Shown here: positions 55,199-63,574 of the stretch, one piece after another
Layout of the letters: each line of letters opens with the position of its first letter
Numbering within the stretch: position 1 is the first letter of the stretch
NCBI GenBank assembly: GCA_023144635.1
Contig: JAGLFH010000062.1
Coordinates: 62,001-126,000, forward strand
Length of the DNA: 64,000 nucleotides
DNA from: Candidatus Auribacterota bacterium
GTDB lineage: Bacteria > Auribacterota > JAFGBW01 > JAFGJP01
Reading direction: 5' to 3'
Notes under the pieces: generated by a model
Databases searched by the model: none
Seen by the model: the letters and a program-made list of their open reading frames with translations, nothing else
Told to the model about the DNA's origin: nothing
Translations under genes and position numbers: made by a program

Positions 55199-55916
55199 CT
55201 TTTTCTTTTTCCTTTGAGATCTTCTCAAGTGCCTTTCTTGCAGCTTTCCGCTCAGCCTGCTTTTTGCTAAATCCGCTACTAATAGCATATTTTTTGTTGT
55301 CGATATAAACACCTATTGTATACTTTTTTTTGTGTCCGGGGCCTTTTTCTTCTATTACCCTGTATTCAGGAAGAATGTGAAAATTAGTCTGTGTATAGTT
55401 TTGAAGACTGCTTTTATAATTAAACTCATCTTTTAAATGATCTGCATCTTCTACCAGTTTTTGAAAATATCTCCTGCAAAAATTAAGTGCTGACTCGTAC
55501 CCGCCATCCAGATAAATTGCAGCGATCAATGATTCAACAAAATCACTCATAAGCGATTTGCTAAGCTCAGATATTCTGTTCTTTTCACTATTTCCTAAAA
55601 GCATAAAACGATCTATATTAAGAACCCTTGCAATATCATATAGCATGTTCTTCTGAACGATCACAGATCTTTTTACAGATAACCTTCCTTCATCATCATT
55701 TGGAAAGTCAACAAAAAGCATCTCAGAAATTATCATCTGCAATATAGCATCACCTAGAAACTCCAACCTCTGATAACTTGGAACAGGATGTTCGGGATGC
55801 TCATTTATAAAAGAATTGTGCGTTACAGCTTCAAGCAAGTAAAGCTTATTCTTAAAGTTATAGGAAATAATACCTTCTAAAACAGCGAGATTTTTTATCG
55901 CATCATCTGTTGCCAT
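55191..55916 (-). CDS. rnc: Ribonuclease III
   Basis: 241 residues. The catalytic domain has YQRLEFLGDAILQMIISE, with the Glu and Asp of the signature, and SDFVESLIAAIYLDGGYE with the second Asp/Glu pair. The dsRNA-binding domain (about 165-235) has YKSSLQNYTQ and KKYAISSGFSKKQAERKAA. It cuts rRNA precursors and structured mRNAs. The start overlaps the PilZ gene by 14 bases, and the unknown gene follows with overlap, so the three are one transcript. Confidence 0.95.
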   Translation of the reverse strand: MATDDAIKNLAVLEGIISYNFKNKLYLLEAVTHNSFINEHPEHPVPSYQRLEFLGDAILQMIISEMLFVDFPNDDEGRLSVKRSVIVQKNMLYDIARVLNIDRFMLLGNSEKNRISELSKSLMSDFVESLIAAIYLDGGYESALNFCRRYFQKLVEDADHLKDEFNYKSSLQNYTQTNFHILPEYRVIEEKGPGHKKKYTIGVYIDNKKYAISSGFSKKQAERKAARKALEKISKEKEKDV

Positions 55917-56295
55917 ATTTTTCTAAGACTTTCTTCAGTTTCTCTTTCTTTGTAGAATATAAAGTAAGAAATTGTATTCCTATAAGATAAGCTTTATTTG
56001 GATCCCCGCTATCACTAACCGGCTGATCAAGCTCATTTGCTTCATCTTCTATTTCTCTGATCCAGGTAACCCTACCAGATATTTCAACTTGCTCTTGCTC
56101 GTCTATCACTACCTTTAACTTTACAATCGTAAATACCTTTATCTGTGAAACTATTAGACAGCTTGCTCCCCCAAGGCTTAAATCTCTGGTAATACCCTTA
56201 ATAGGGGTAAGAGCTGATGTTTCTTTCTTAAGAGTAATATCCGTTTGAAAATTAAACCGCTTACTTTGTCTTCTATTAATACCGCCAAAAGCCAT
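55903..56295 (-). CDS. PilZ domain protein
   Basis: 130 residues from the ATG at 56295 with AAAGGA nine bases before it; the longer frame to 56346 adds an unlikely MKKQLFYVK tail. The motifs are INRRQSKRFNFQ (RxxxR region) and TRDLSLGGASCLI (D/NxSxxG), so c-di-GMP binding is expected. It is the second PilZ gene of the window. It is the first gene of the PilZ-rnc-unknown run; whether it acts on motility cannot be said. Confidence 0.8.
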   Translation of the reverse strand: MAFGGINRRQSKRFNFQTDITLKKETSALTPIKGITRDLSLGGASCLIVSQIKVFTIVKLKVVIDEQEQVEISGRVTWIREIEDEANELDQPVSDSGDPNKAYLIGIQFLTLYSTKKEKLKKVLEKYGNR

Positions 56296-56418
56296 AATAA
56301 TTGTTCCTTTATTTAATATTTTTACATAAAATAATTGCTTTTTCAATAACAGATGACAAAAACCAAGTAAAATGCGATATGCTGTTTTGCTAAAACCTTG
56401 TGCTGTAATAATAATAAT

Positions 56419-57060
56419 ATGAGCATAAAAGACTATTATTTCATTTTTGACCTTGATGGTACTATTGCAAATACTTTACCTGATATCATACCGGCAGTAA
56501 ATTATATGCTTAAAAAAGCAGGAATATCGCCCAAAGATCCTTACGAAATTGAACGATCTATAGGTTCAGGCATCGAAGAAGTAGTTAAAAAACTGACCAA
56601 TTTTAAAGACTATAATAAAATAAAGAGCTCTGTTAACGATTTTCGAGTCCATTATGAAGAGCATCTGATTGATAATACATCTCTTTATGATGGTGTAATG
56701 GATTTTCTTAAAAAAACCTGTTTTGCAGGAAGCATAATAACAAACAAACCAGAATATTATGCAAAAAACCTTGTTCGTAAACTGGGTATTCTTGACTATT
56801 TTGATATATGCATAGGCGGACTTGAAAGATTTCCCCATAAACCTGACAGCTCATCAACAAAATTTGTAATGAATACTTATTCTGGAAACCGTAAAACTAT
56901 TTTTGTCGGAGATTCTCCTATCGATCAACAAACGGGCGCTAATGCAGACATAATATTCTGTTTTGCAGAATACGGATATTCTACAATTGAGGAAAAAAAT
57001 AATATAAAATATGATCATATCTTAAAAAAATTCATAGATATCAACAAAATCTTTATATAA
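56419..57060 (+). CDS. HAD-family phosphatase, phosphoglycolate phosphatase-like
   Basis: 213 residues from the ATG at 56419; the longer frame begins with TTG and adds only MCCNNNN. HAD motifs: FIFDLDGTIANTLPD (motif I with nucleophile Asp), GSIITNKPE (motif II Thr), the Lys of HKPDSSSTKF, and IFVGDSPIDQQTGANAD (motif III Asp). The cap is of the helical C1 type, as in Gph. Substrate uncertain (phosphoglycolate or pyrophosphate ester). It is 5 bases before rsmD. Confidence 0.82.
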   Translation: MSIKDYYFIFDLDGTIANTLPDIIPAVNYMLKKAGISPKDPYEIERSIGSGIEEVVKKLTNFKDYNKIKSSVNDFRVHYEEHLIDNTSLYDGVMDFLKKTCFAGSIITNKPEYYAKNLVRKLGILDYFDICIGGLERFPHKPDSSSTKFVMNTYSGNRKTIFVGDSPIDQQTGANADIIFCFAEYGYSTIEEKNNIKYDHILKKFIDINKIFI

Positions 57061-57065
57061 AAAAC

Positions 57066-57632
57066 ATGAGAATCATTGCAGGAACATACAAAGGAAGAAA
57101 AGTAATCCCTCCGCAGGGGGATGGATCGCGCCCCACGCTTGACAGAGTAAAAGAAGCCCTGTTCAGTACTCTCGTAAACGATATAGAAGAAAGCACTTTT
57201 GCTGATCTTTTTGCAGGCTCGGGCAGTATAGGGATCGAAGCATTAAGCCGCGGAGCAGAACACGTTATTTTTGCAGAATCAAATGATCTAAACAGAAAAA
57301 TCATTAAAAAGAACTGTGAAACTATTCTTTTTGAAGAAGATCTAACCCATTTTGATATTTTTGATAATGCTTCCTTTTTTTTCAATAATCCTAACTGCAA
57401 AGAATCATTTGATCTTCTGTTTCTTGATCCTCCTTATAATTACCTTAAAACGCTTGTAGAAGAAAAAACTTTAGCTTCTTTTTTTAATAATGCTTTTTCT
57501 CTTGTTAAAGAAAACGGAATACTTATCCTGGAAGCACCGGATTTTTTTTACTATTCCCTTAAAGATGAAAATATCATTGCTTACAAGGAAAGAAAATACG
57601 GAAAGATACATCTTTTGTATTTTTATAGATAA
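57066..57632 (+). CDS. rsmD: 16S rRNA m2G966 methyltransferase RsmD
   Basis: 188 residues. Family start MRIIAGTYKGRKVIPPQG, then RPTLDRVKEALFSTL, motif I FADLFAGSGSIGIEALSRGA, acidic FAESNDLN, and the catalytic DPPY in LLFLDPPYNYL. It methylates guanine 966 of the small-subunit rRNA. Downstream, TrpF is convergent 50 bases on, with a possible small stem CCTCT/AGAGG near 57652. Confidence 0.94.
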   Translation: MRIIAGTYKGRKVIPPQGDGSRPTLDRVKEALFSTLVNDIEESTFADLFAGSGSIGIEALSRGAEHVIFAESNDLNRKIIKKNCETILFEEDLTHFDIFDNASFFFNNPNCKESFDLLFLDPPYNYLKTLVEEKTLASFFNNAFSLVKENGILILEAPDFFYYSLKDENIIAYKERKYGKIHLLYFYR

Positions 57633-57682
57633 GAAGAATAGTAAGTTGGATGCCTCTATCGAAAGAGGGCAAGATATGAGGC

Positions 57683-58327
57683 TTAAGAAGAAAACTCTCT
57701 TACTTTATCGATAAAGGCTCTTACTTTTTCGATGTCCTTTATGCCAGGCACTGATTCTAATTTGCTCGATGCATCAACAGCAAAAGGAGAAAAACAAGTT
57801 AATACTGATGCAATATTGTCTGCATAAAGTCCACCGGAAATAAATATATCCTTTTTACTCAAAAACTCATCTTCATTTAAGATAGATAACAGATCTTTTT
57901 GAATAGTTCTTCCGGTTCCACCATACATGTCCTTTTGAAAAGCATCAAAAAGAAATAATTCATTAGAATACTTCTTTGCGCTTTCTATAGTATGAGAATC
58001 TTTAAGATTAAAAGCTTTTATCACTTTTATTCCGCGCGCTATATAATTTTCTACTTCATCTGCTGTTTCACTTCCATGAAGCTGAATTAGATCAAAACCA
58101 CAAAAATTTACATATTCATGTACTTTTTTAGGATCTTCGTTTACAAAAACTCCAACAGAAAGGACTTTCCCTTTAATCAAAGAAATAATATTTTTTACCT
58201 TTTCAGGCTCAGCATATCTGGTACTTTCAGGATACATAACAAAACCCATATAATCAGGCTTCATTTCAAGAACATCACTCGCATTATCAAGATCCGTCAT
58301 ACCGCATATTTTAATTTTTATGTTCAT
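57683..58327 (-). CDS. trpF: Phosphoribosylanthranilate isomerase
   Basis: 214 residues from the ATG at 58327, just before the family start MNIKIKICGMT; an upstream frame adds MTFVIWDLIFL that does not fit. The catalytic Cys is in KICGMTD, the Asp in FLFDAF; YMGFVMYPESTRYA, LIQLHGSE, FISGGLYADNI and FAVDASSKLE are family motifs. It catalyses the third committed step of tryptophan synthesis. trpC follows the repeat-rich gap of 320 bases on the same strand, but trpA and trpB are not here. Confidence 0.95.
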   Translation of the reverse strand: MNIKIKICGMTDLDNASDVLEMKPDYMGFVMYPESTRYAEPEKVKNIISLIKGKVLSVGVFVNEDPKKVHEYVNFCGFDLIQLHGSETADEVENYIARGIKVIKAFNLKDSHTIESAKKYSNELFLFDAFQKDMYGGTGRTIQKDLLSILNEDEFLSKKDIFISGGLYADNIASVLTCFSPFAVDASSKLESVPGIKDIEKVRAFIDKVREFSS

Positions 58328-58470
58328 AAGAAATATTAAATCCCAAATAACAAATGTCAAATTACAAAAAACAAATTCAAAAGATCAAATAAAAACATAA
58401 AACATTTCCACATTTTACACGGTTCAGGCAGGCCAAAACCCTACTCACATTTTCTTTTTTACTTTTCTTC

Positions 58471-58540
58471 TCTGTGTTTTATTTCCGTGCCACCTTGCAG
58501 GAAGGCGACTTCGCGCCCACCTACAAGGTGGGATAGCGGT
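58471..58540. repeat. 70-bp hairpin repeat, copy 1
   Basis: TCTGTGTTTTATTTCCGTG, then CCACCTTG (58490-58497)/CAAGGTGG (58524-58531) around GCGACTTCGCG, ending GGGATAGCGGT. A second copy at 62365-62435 is nearly the same, but its stem is CCCACCTCG/CGAGGTGGG: T-A becomes C-G, a compensatory change. The upstream part, 58340-58400, is a low-complexity CAAATAACAAATGTC-type tract. Confidence 0.7.
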
Positions 58541-58569
58541 GAACTTTATACAGCAGCTCAACATTCAAC

Positions 58570-58643
58570 ACTTTTTTATTCTTATATTATGCGCCAGCAC
58601 TCCTTAACTTTAGGCATTTTAGCTCACTTTAAATTTTAAACTT
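58570..58643 (-). repeat. 140-bp 3'-end repeat, copy C (partial)
   Basis: On the minus strand it begins four bases after the trpC stop: AAGTTTAAAATTTAAAGTGA, GCTAAAATGCCTAAAG, TTAAGGAGTGCTGGCGCAT, then stops matching after about 70 bases. Copies A (40183) and B (62466-62657) continue further. Confidence 0.65.
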
Positions 58644-58647
58644 TCCT

Positions 58648-59415
58648 TTATTTCGTCCAGTTTTTTAAAAGTCCTACGGCATCATTACTTTTCACCAACG
58701 TCTCTCCTACTAAAAAAGCATCTGCACCCGCGCTTTTAAGGCTAAGTATATCATCTTTATCTTTAATACCGCTTTCTGCAACTTTAACTATTTCTCCTGG
58801 CATCAGCGCAATAAGTTCTTTCATTTTTTCTTTATCTATTTTAAAGGTCTTAAGATCCCTGCTGTTTATCCCGATTATCTTTGCTCCACATGATAAAGCT
58901 TTATCAAGTTCACTTTCATTGTGCACTTCCACAAGAGCTGCCATATCCAGTTCATATGTGAGTTTCAAAAAATCCTTTAACTTTTTTTCATCTAATATCT
59001 TTACGATAAGAAGCAGTGCATTTGCACCAAGATAAGCTGATTCATATATCTGATATTCATCAATTATAAAATCTTTCCTTAAAAGAGGAAGCTTGGTGTA
59101 AGTCCTTAAATCTGCAAACATTTCAGGAGAACCAAGAAAATAATCAACTTCCGTTAGAATACTTACCGCTTTTGCACCACCTGCTTCATATTGCTTGATC
59201 ATCTTAACAGGCTCAAAATCCTCTAAAAAAATTCCCTTTGAAGGTGATGCTTTTTTTATTTCCGCTATGATATTAATAGAATTACTTTTAAGGTTATCAG
59301 AAAAAATACTTCCCGAATATTTTGTGCTGTTTACTTTCATGCAAGAAAAAGGAAGATCTTTTTTCCTATTGCTTAAATACTGCTTCTTTTTTTCTATTAT
59401 ATCATTCAAAAACAT
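58648..59415 (-). CDS. trpC: Indole-3-glycerol phosphate synthase
   Basis: 255 residues. Signatures of the TIM barrel: IIAEIKKASPSKG with the catalytic Lys and Glu, AVSILTEVDYFLGS, LLRKDFIIDEYQIYES, ALVEVHNESEL, IIGINSRDLKTF, and VAESGIKDKDD. It forms indole-glycerol phosphate from CdRP, the step after TrpF. GAGGA lies nine bases before the ATG. It starts two bases after apbE, so the two genes share a transcript, though their functions are not linked. Confidence 0.96.
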   Translation of the reverse strand: MFLNDIIEKKKQYLSNRKKDLPFSCMKVNSTKYSGSIFSDNLKSNSINIIAEIKKASPSKGIFLEDFEPVKMIKQYEAGGAKAVSILTEVDYFLGSPEMFADLRTYTKLPLLRKDFIIDEYQIYESAYLGANALLLIVKILDEKKLKDFLKLTYELDMAALVEVHNESELDKALSCGAKIIGINSRDLKTFKIDKEKMKELIALMPGEIVKVAESGIKDKDDILSLKSAGADAFLVGETLVKSNDAVGLLKNWTK

Positions 59416-59417
59416 CT

Positions 59418-60458
59418 TTAATTATCCTCATTTATAAGCTCAAATCCATTAACAGCAATTCTATCAACTTTCCCATCTTTGTGTACAATAAAAAAAACTT
59501 TTACCTTCTCTTTTTCGATCAGCTCTTTTCCTTTTTCAGGACCTAACACCATTAATGCCGTAGCAAGTGCATCACATTTAACAGAATCATCACCCATAAC
59601 TGTTACACTCAGAACACCATTTTTCAACGGATATCCGCTTATAGGATCTATTATATGAATATATTTTTTATTCTTGTACTCCCGATAACGCTCATATCCT
59701 CCTGAAGTAAAAATAGAAATATTCTTTCCTTTTACATAACCTATCACTGAATCTTTTTGCAAAGGATCACACATACCTATTTTGAATGCTTCTCTTTTAT
59801 TTTTTTGAAAACACCGGCAATCGCCTCCTATATTGACAATGCCTGAGATAATATCAGGATCATTTTTAAGATAATCTGTAATCTCATCTATTATAAATCC
59901 CTTTGCTATTCCTCCAAGATCTATAAGTAAAGTGTCATTTTCAAACCTAACTTTTTCATCCTGATTGATTTTTACTTTCTCCATTCCAAGTAAAGATAAC
60001 ATTGCCTCTATTTCGCTTTTACAGGGAAGCTCTTTTTTTTCTTCCTTGTTAAAAGAAGAAAGCCCCCAGAGTTTAAGAATCGGTAAAATGGTAGGATCAA
60101 AAGCACCATTTGTTTTTTCCCAGTAATCTTTTGAACGGCTTATCATTTTCAATAAACCGGGTGAAGGATAAAAAGATTTAGAAAAGGCCTCTTTATTCAG
60201 TCTGTTTATTTCAGAGTCCTTTTTATGAATACTAAAAGTTCTTTCTGCATCATCTATTTTGTTAAGACAACCCTCGCGCAAAGAATCAAAATCAATTTCT
60301 TTTTCGCTATAAAAAACAATAGAAATTACTGTCCCTAATTTAACTGTTGAAATATTATACTCTTTTGTATTTGCACTTGTTTTAAAAAATAATTTTGCAC
60401 TTAACAACAAAATCGCTAATAAAGCTAAAAGAAAAAAGATTGTTTTTCGAATATTCAT
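59418..60458 (-). CDS. apbE: FAD:protein FMN transferase ApbE
   Basis: 346 residues with an N-terminal membrane anchor (IFFLLALLAILLLSAKLFF) and no lipobox Cys. The ApbE motifs are LIDLGGIAKGFIIDEI, IVNIGGDCRCF, IHIIDPISGYPL, and KCDALATALMVLG with the metal Asp. It attaches FMN to threonines of flavoproteins such as NqrB/C or RnfD/G, outside the cytoplasm. The targets are not in this window. AGG lies four bases before the ATG. Confidence 0.92.
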   Translation of the reverse strand: MNIRKTIFFLLALLAILLLSAKLFFKTSANTKEYNISTVKLGTVISIVFYSEKEIDFDSLREGCLNKIDDAERTFSIHKKDSEINRLNKEAFSKSFYPSPGLLKMISRSKDYWEKTNGAFDPTILPILKLWGLSSFNKEEKKELPCKSEIEAMLSLLGMEKVKINQDEKVRFENDTLLIDLGGIAKGFIIDEITDYLKNDPDIISGIVNIGGDCRCFQKNKREAFKIGMCDPLQKDSVIGYVKGKNISIFTSGGYERYREYKNKKYIHIIDPISGYPLKNGVLSVTVMGDDSVKCDALATALMVLGPEKGKELIEKEKVKVFFIVHKDGKVDRIAVNGFELINEDN

Positions 60459-60531
60459 TACACCTATCTTTTAAAATACCAGTTTTTTATAAAAAAGACA
60501 TTAAAGGTAGTTATTATTTCTGAAGTCATTA

Positions 60532-60650
60532 GATAAGGTTTAGCCTGAGATATGATTTTTTCAGGATTAAGGATGAGGTTGTTTGAGGCGATGAAAGCCG
60601 AGTTCCTCATCCGCCTGAAAAAAGCTTAACTCACGGCGTTAAAAACCTTA
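60532..60650. repeat. Structured palindromic element before apbE
   Basis: Within a 228-base gap, three nested arm pairs are seen: TAAGGTTT/AAACCTTA (60534/60643), TTTTTTCAGG/CCTGAAAAAA (60556-60565/60614-60623), and GGATGAGG/CCTCATCC (60571-60578/60605-60612). The 26-base loop has a short GGC/GCC pair. It could be a mobile palindrome or a folded RNA. It lies upstream of apbE and downstream of pyrF. Confidence 0.6.
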
Positions 60651-60686
60651 GCAGACAAAGAAAGGATTAACTATCTTTAAAACAGT

Positions 60687-61403
60687 TCAACTGTTAATCT
60701 CATCAAGTATTTTTTCAAAAGCACCTTTTGGATCTTCGTTTTTTGTAACAGGACGTCCGATCACAAGAAAATCAGCCCCGTCTGTTATAGCATCTTGCGG
60801 AGTTTTAAATCTTTTCTGATCATCCGTAACTGACCATAAAGGCCTTATTCCCGGAGTAAGCACTATAAAATCGTTCCCACATGCTTCTTTGATCATTTTT
60901 GCTTCAAAAGGAGAACATACAACACCATCAAGGCCAGAATCTTTAGCAAGTTTTGCAAGATGAATAACCTGGTTATCTACACTGCAAAGTATTTTTAATT
61001 CTTCTACTAACATATCTGATGTCAAACTTGTAAGTATAGTAACGCCCAGAACAAGCGGAGGAGCTTGACCGTTTTTAACCGCTTCTTTTAAGGATTCCTC
61101 TTTAGCTTTTTTCATCATCTCGCTTCCACCGGAAGCATGAACATTAAATATTTTTACTCCAAGAGAAGTACTTACTTTTGCTGAAGCGCCAACAGTATTA
61201 GGAATGTCATGAAATTTCAGATCAAGAAATACATCTTTTCCCTTATCTCTTAGCTCTTTGACAATACCAGGCCCATAGGAAGTGAAAAGCTCGCTTCCTA
61301 CTTTGTAGATCTTAGCTTTTTCTCCCAATATATCTACAAGCGCAAAAGCTTTATCACTGTTCGGAAAATCAAGAGCAATTATAACTTTTTTCTGAACATC
61401 CAT
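60687..61403 (-). CDS. pyrF: Orotidine 5'-phosphate decarboxylase
   Basis: 238 residues. The start VIIALDFPNSDKA, the active-site block VFLDLKFHDIPNTVG with Asp-Lys-Asp geometry, VHASGG, and VIGRPVTKNEDP at the phosphate loop are all present. It makes UMP from OMP. It follows pyrD by 3 bases, and AGG precedes the ATG by seven bases, so it is translated with the pyr set. The downstream gap to apbE carries a palindromic element. Confidence 0.96.
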   Translation of the reverse strand: MDVQKKVIIALDFPNSDKAFALVDILGEKAKIYKVGSELFTSYGPGIVKELRDKGKDVFLDLKFHDIPNTVGASAKVSTSLGVKIFNVHASGGSEMMKKAKEESLKEAVKNGQAPPLVLGVTILTSLTSDMLVEELKILCSVDNQVIHLAKLAKDSGLDGVVCSPFEAKMIKEACGNDFIVLTPGIRPLWSVTDDQKRFKTPQDAITDGADFLVIGRPVTKNEDPKGAFEKILDEINS

Positions 61404-61406
61404 TTT

Positions 61407-62330
61407 TTAACCTGAAAACTTTCCTTTTACTTCAATAAGGCTTTTATAGTTATTTTCTTTTAAGTATTTTTCAATTCCATCAAGAATCTCTTTTGAGGCA
61501 AAAGGATTATACATGTTTGCACTGCCTATTTCTACTGCTGCTGCACCTAAAATAATATACTCAAGAGCATCTTCAGCAGTTTCTATTCCACCAATACCGA
61601 TAACGGGTATTTGAACAGCACTAACAATATCATAAAAGATCTTCTGAGACACAGGTTTTATGGCTGGTCCACTTAAACCGCCTGTAACATTTCCTATACG
61701 GCTTTTAAATGTTTTAACATCAACTGATATCGCAGGTATTGTATTTGTTGCAGCAAGCGCGTTAGAACCCGCACTCTCAGCTGATTGAGCTACCTTTTTT
61801 ACTAAATGCGTCCAAGGACTAAGTTTTGTTATAACATACACCCCTGTCCTTTTCTTAACCTGTCTTACTATTCTCTCCACACTGTCCGGATCTTCGCCAA
61901 AAGACACGCCGCCTTTTTTTATATTTGGACAAGATACATTTAGCTCCACTGCATCAAACTCCAGCTTTTCCTTTAATAAAGCACAAATTTCCGCATACTC
62001 TTCCTCTGTGTTACCTGAAACGCTGATTATTAATTTAGTTTTTATTTGCGAAAACCATTCTTTATTCTCTTTTATAAACTTCTCTGCTCCAGGGTTCTGA
62101 ATACCTATTGAATTAATAATGCCGGAACGTGTCTCACATATACGAGGAGGTTTGTTCCCATCTCTTTTATTCATCGTAATAGTTTTTGTAACAATCCCTC
62201 CAAGGACATTAATATCATAAAAATCCTGAAAATCTTTCCCGACACCAAAAGTACCGGAAGCTGTTAATACAGGATTTTTGAGTTTCATTCCAAAAAGGTC
62301 ACATGTTAGATCTATACTATTATCATTCAA
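61407..62330 (-). CDS. pyrD: Dihydroorotate dehydrogenase, class 1B
   Basis: 307 residues. FMN-binding: NPVLTASGTFGVGKDFQDF, GGIVTKTITMNKR; the catalytic Cys (class 1 base) in AVELNVSCPNIKKGG; and IPVIGIGGIETAEDALEYI for the phosphate loop. Class 1B enzymes work with the PyrK electron-transfer subunit, encoded 330 bases upstream on the same strand. The type of DHOD, together with PyrK, means NAD is the final acceptor. The start ATG at 62330 lacks a clear ribosome site. Confidence 0.94.
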   Translation of the reverse strand: MNDNSIDLTCDLFGMKLKNPVLTASGTFGVGKDFQDFYDINVLGGIVTKTITMNKRDGNKPPRICETRSGIINSIGIQNPGAEKFIKENKEWFSQIKTKLIISVSGNTEEEYAEICALLKEKLEFDAVELNVSCPNIKKGGVSFGEDPDSVERIVRQVKKRTGVYVITKLSPWTHLVKKVAQSAESAGSNALAATNTIPAISVDVKTFKSRIGNVTGGLSGPAIKPVSQKIFYDIVSAVQIPVIGIGGIETAEDALEYIILGAAAVEIGSANMYNPFASKEILDGIEKYLKENNYKSLIEVKGKFSG

Positions 62331-62364
62331 TCTAATTTACTCCAATATAGTTTTTACTTTACCT

Positions 62365-62435
62365 CTGTGTGTTTTATTTCCGTCCCACCTCGCAGGAAGG
62401 CGACTTCGCGCCCACCTACGAGGTGGGATAGCGGT
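62365..62435. repeat. 70-bp hairpin repeat, copy 2
   Basis: TGTGTGTTTTATTTCCGTC, then CCCACCTCG (62384-62392)/CGAGGTGGG (62419-62427), ending ATAGCGGT. Same as copy 1 at 58471-58540 except for a paired change in the stem. Confidence 0.7.
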
Positions 62436-62465
62436 CAAAATCAAATCAAAAGCTCCTATTAATTA

Positions 62466-62657
62466 ATAAGTGCCTAAAGTGCACTTCCGCCCGAGGCGGA
62501 TCCGCCTTTGGCGGAAAAGTTTTTATTAAAGTACTTAAAGTTAAAGGTGTGCAAAAAACGCATATACTTATTTTACTAATGTTCTCTCTTTATTTTTATA
62601 CTGTGCGTCAGCACTCCTTAACTTTATACACTTTAGCTCACTTTGAATTTTAAACTT
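62466..62657 (-). repeat. 140-bp 3'-end repeat, copy B, with CCGCC palindrome inside
   Basis: On the minus strand it begins two or three bases after the pyrK stop: AAGTTTAAAATTCAAAGTGA, TTAAGGAGTGCTGACGCAC, then GCGTTTTTTGCACACC and CTTTAAGTACTTTAA, ending near TTTAGGCACTTA. Between the last two blocks lies an extra CCGCC palindrome (TTCCGCC/GGCGGAA at 62485-62516), which copy A lacks. It therefore appears to have been inserted into the repeat. Confidence 0.65.
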
Positions 62658-62659
62658 TT

Positions 62660-63439
62660 TTACTCCCAATCTATTTCCTGGGAATCAAATACCGGTCCGT
62701 CTTTACATACCATCTTGTAAATTGGGTTAGTCTCCTTTGTTTTAATTTTTACAGCACATCCTAAACAAACACCAAAACCACATCCCATGACTTCTTCCAT
62801 AGAAACTTCGCACAAAATGTTTGCTTTATCTGCAACGCCAGCAACAGCCTTTAACATTGGCTTTGGCCCACAGGCATATATTCTATCAAAATTATTTTTC
62901 TCACAATCAGGTTCCAAACCGCAACAAACTGTCCCGCATATATTTTTACTTCCATCATCTGTCGTAACACAAACACTACATCCCATTTTTTTAAGATCAT
63001 CTTCAAAAAATAATTCTAACTCTGTCCGGGCGCCAAGATAAATAAAAACATCCTTTTCCATAGATCTAAGTCTTTTAGCTAAAAAATAAAGAGGTGCTAC
63101 ACCAATTCCTCCGGAAACAACAGCTAGTGATCTATCCTTATCATAAAAAGAAAAACCTTTTCCAAGAACTTCAAGAACATTTATTAATTCACCCTTCTTT
63201 TTCTCTGCAAGAATGCATGTTCCTTTTCCAACTTTTTTGTAAAAAACAGAAACTACGTTGGAGTTAACATCAAATATGCTGAACGGCCTTCTTAAAACCA
63301 TTGCCTCACTATTTAGACTTATTGATATAAATTGTCCAGGAACAATACTCTTTTCCGAGAACTGAGACTCATATTTTAAAAGGTAATAATCCTTACCTAA
63401 TTTTTCATTACCAATTATCTTTCTTTCACTACATTTCAT
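62660..63439 (-). CDS. pyrK: Dihydroorotate dehydrogenase electron-transfer subunit PyrK
   Basis: 259 residues of the ferredoxin-reductase type. FAD: MVLRRPFSIFD; NAD: AVVSGGIGVAPLYFLA and YACGPKPMLKA. The [2Fe-2S] Cys cluster is C-terminal: MGCGFGVCLGC and VCKDGP. AGGA lies ten bases before the ATG. With class 1B PyrD it passes electrons to NAD. It is followed by a 329-base gap of repeats before pyrD, unusual for a pair that acts as a complex. Confidence 0.94.
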   Translation of the reverse strand: MKCSERKIIGNEKLGKDYYLLKYESQFSEKSIVPGQFISISLNSEAMVLRRPFSIFDVNSNVVSVFYKKVGKGTCILAEKKKGELINVLEVLGKGFSFYDKDRSLAVVSGGIGVAPLYFLAKRLRSMEKDVFIYLGARTELELFFEDDLKKMGCSVCVTTDDGSKNICGTVCCGLEPDCEKNNFDRIYACGPKPMLKAVAGVADKANILCEVSMEEVMGCGFGVCLGCAVKIKTKETNPIYKMVCKDGPVFDSQEIDWE

Positions 63440-63451
63440 ATAATTAAGATC

Positions 63452-63574
63452 CTATAAGTCTAACCTCGCCGAAGCATCTGTCATTGCCCTATGATACACC
63501 CTTCCTGTTTTATCCACGGCCTCACAGTCGTGATTTTTGCGTAGGCGGGTATAACCAATTCTAAAATATTTCAT
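63452..63574 (-). CDS. Doubtful 40-residue frame between carB and pyrK
   Basis: ATG at 63574 overlaps the carB stop (ATGA) and the frame runs to a stop 12 bases before pyrK. The product would be MKYFRIGYTRLRKNHDCEAV and 20 more residues ending ARLDL. Codon use is GC-rich (CGC, GCC, GTG, GAC) compared with the neighbours, no clear ribosome site is present, and the DNA includes a GCGTAGGCGGGT fragment of intergenic repeat type. It may be a repeat in a chance open frame rather than a gene. Confidence 0.2.
   Translation of the reverse strand: MKYFRIGYTRLRKNHDCEAVDKTGRVYHRAMTDASARLDL

Noticed and set aside
63452-63574. Real small protein between carB and pyrK
   Set aside because: Kept only as a doubtful feature: unusual codon use, no ribosome site, and repeat-like DNA outweigh the operon-like position.
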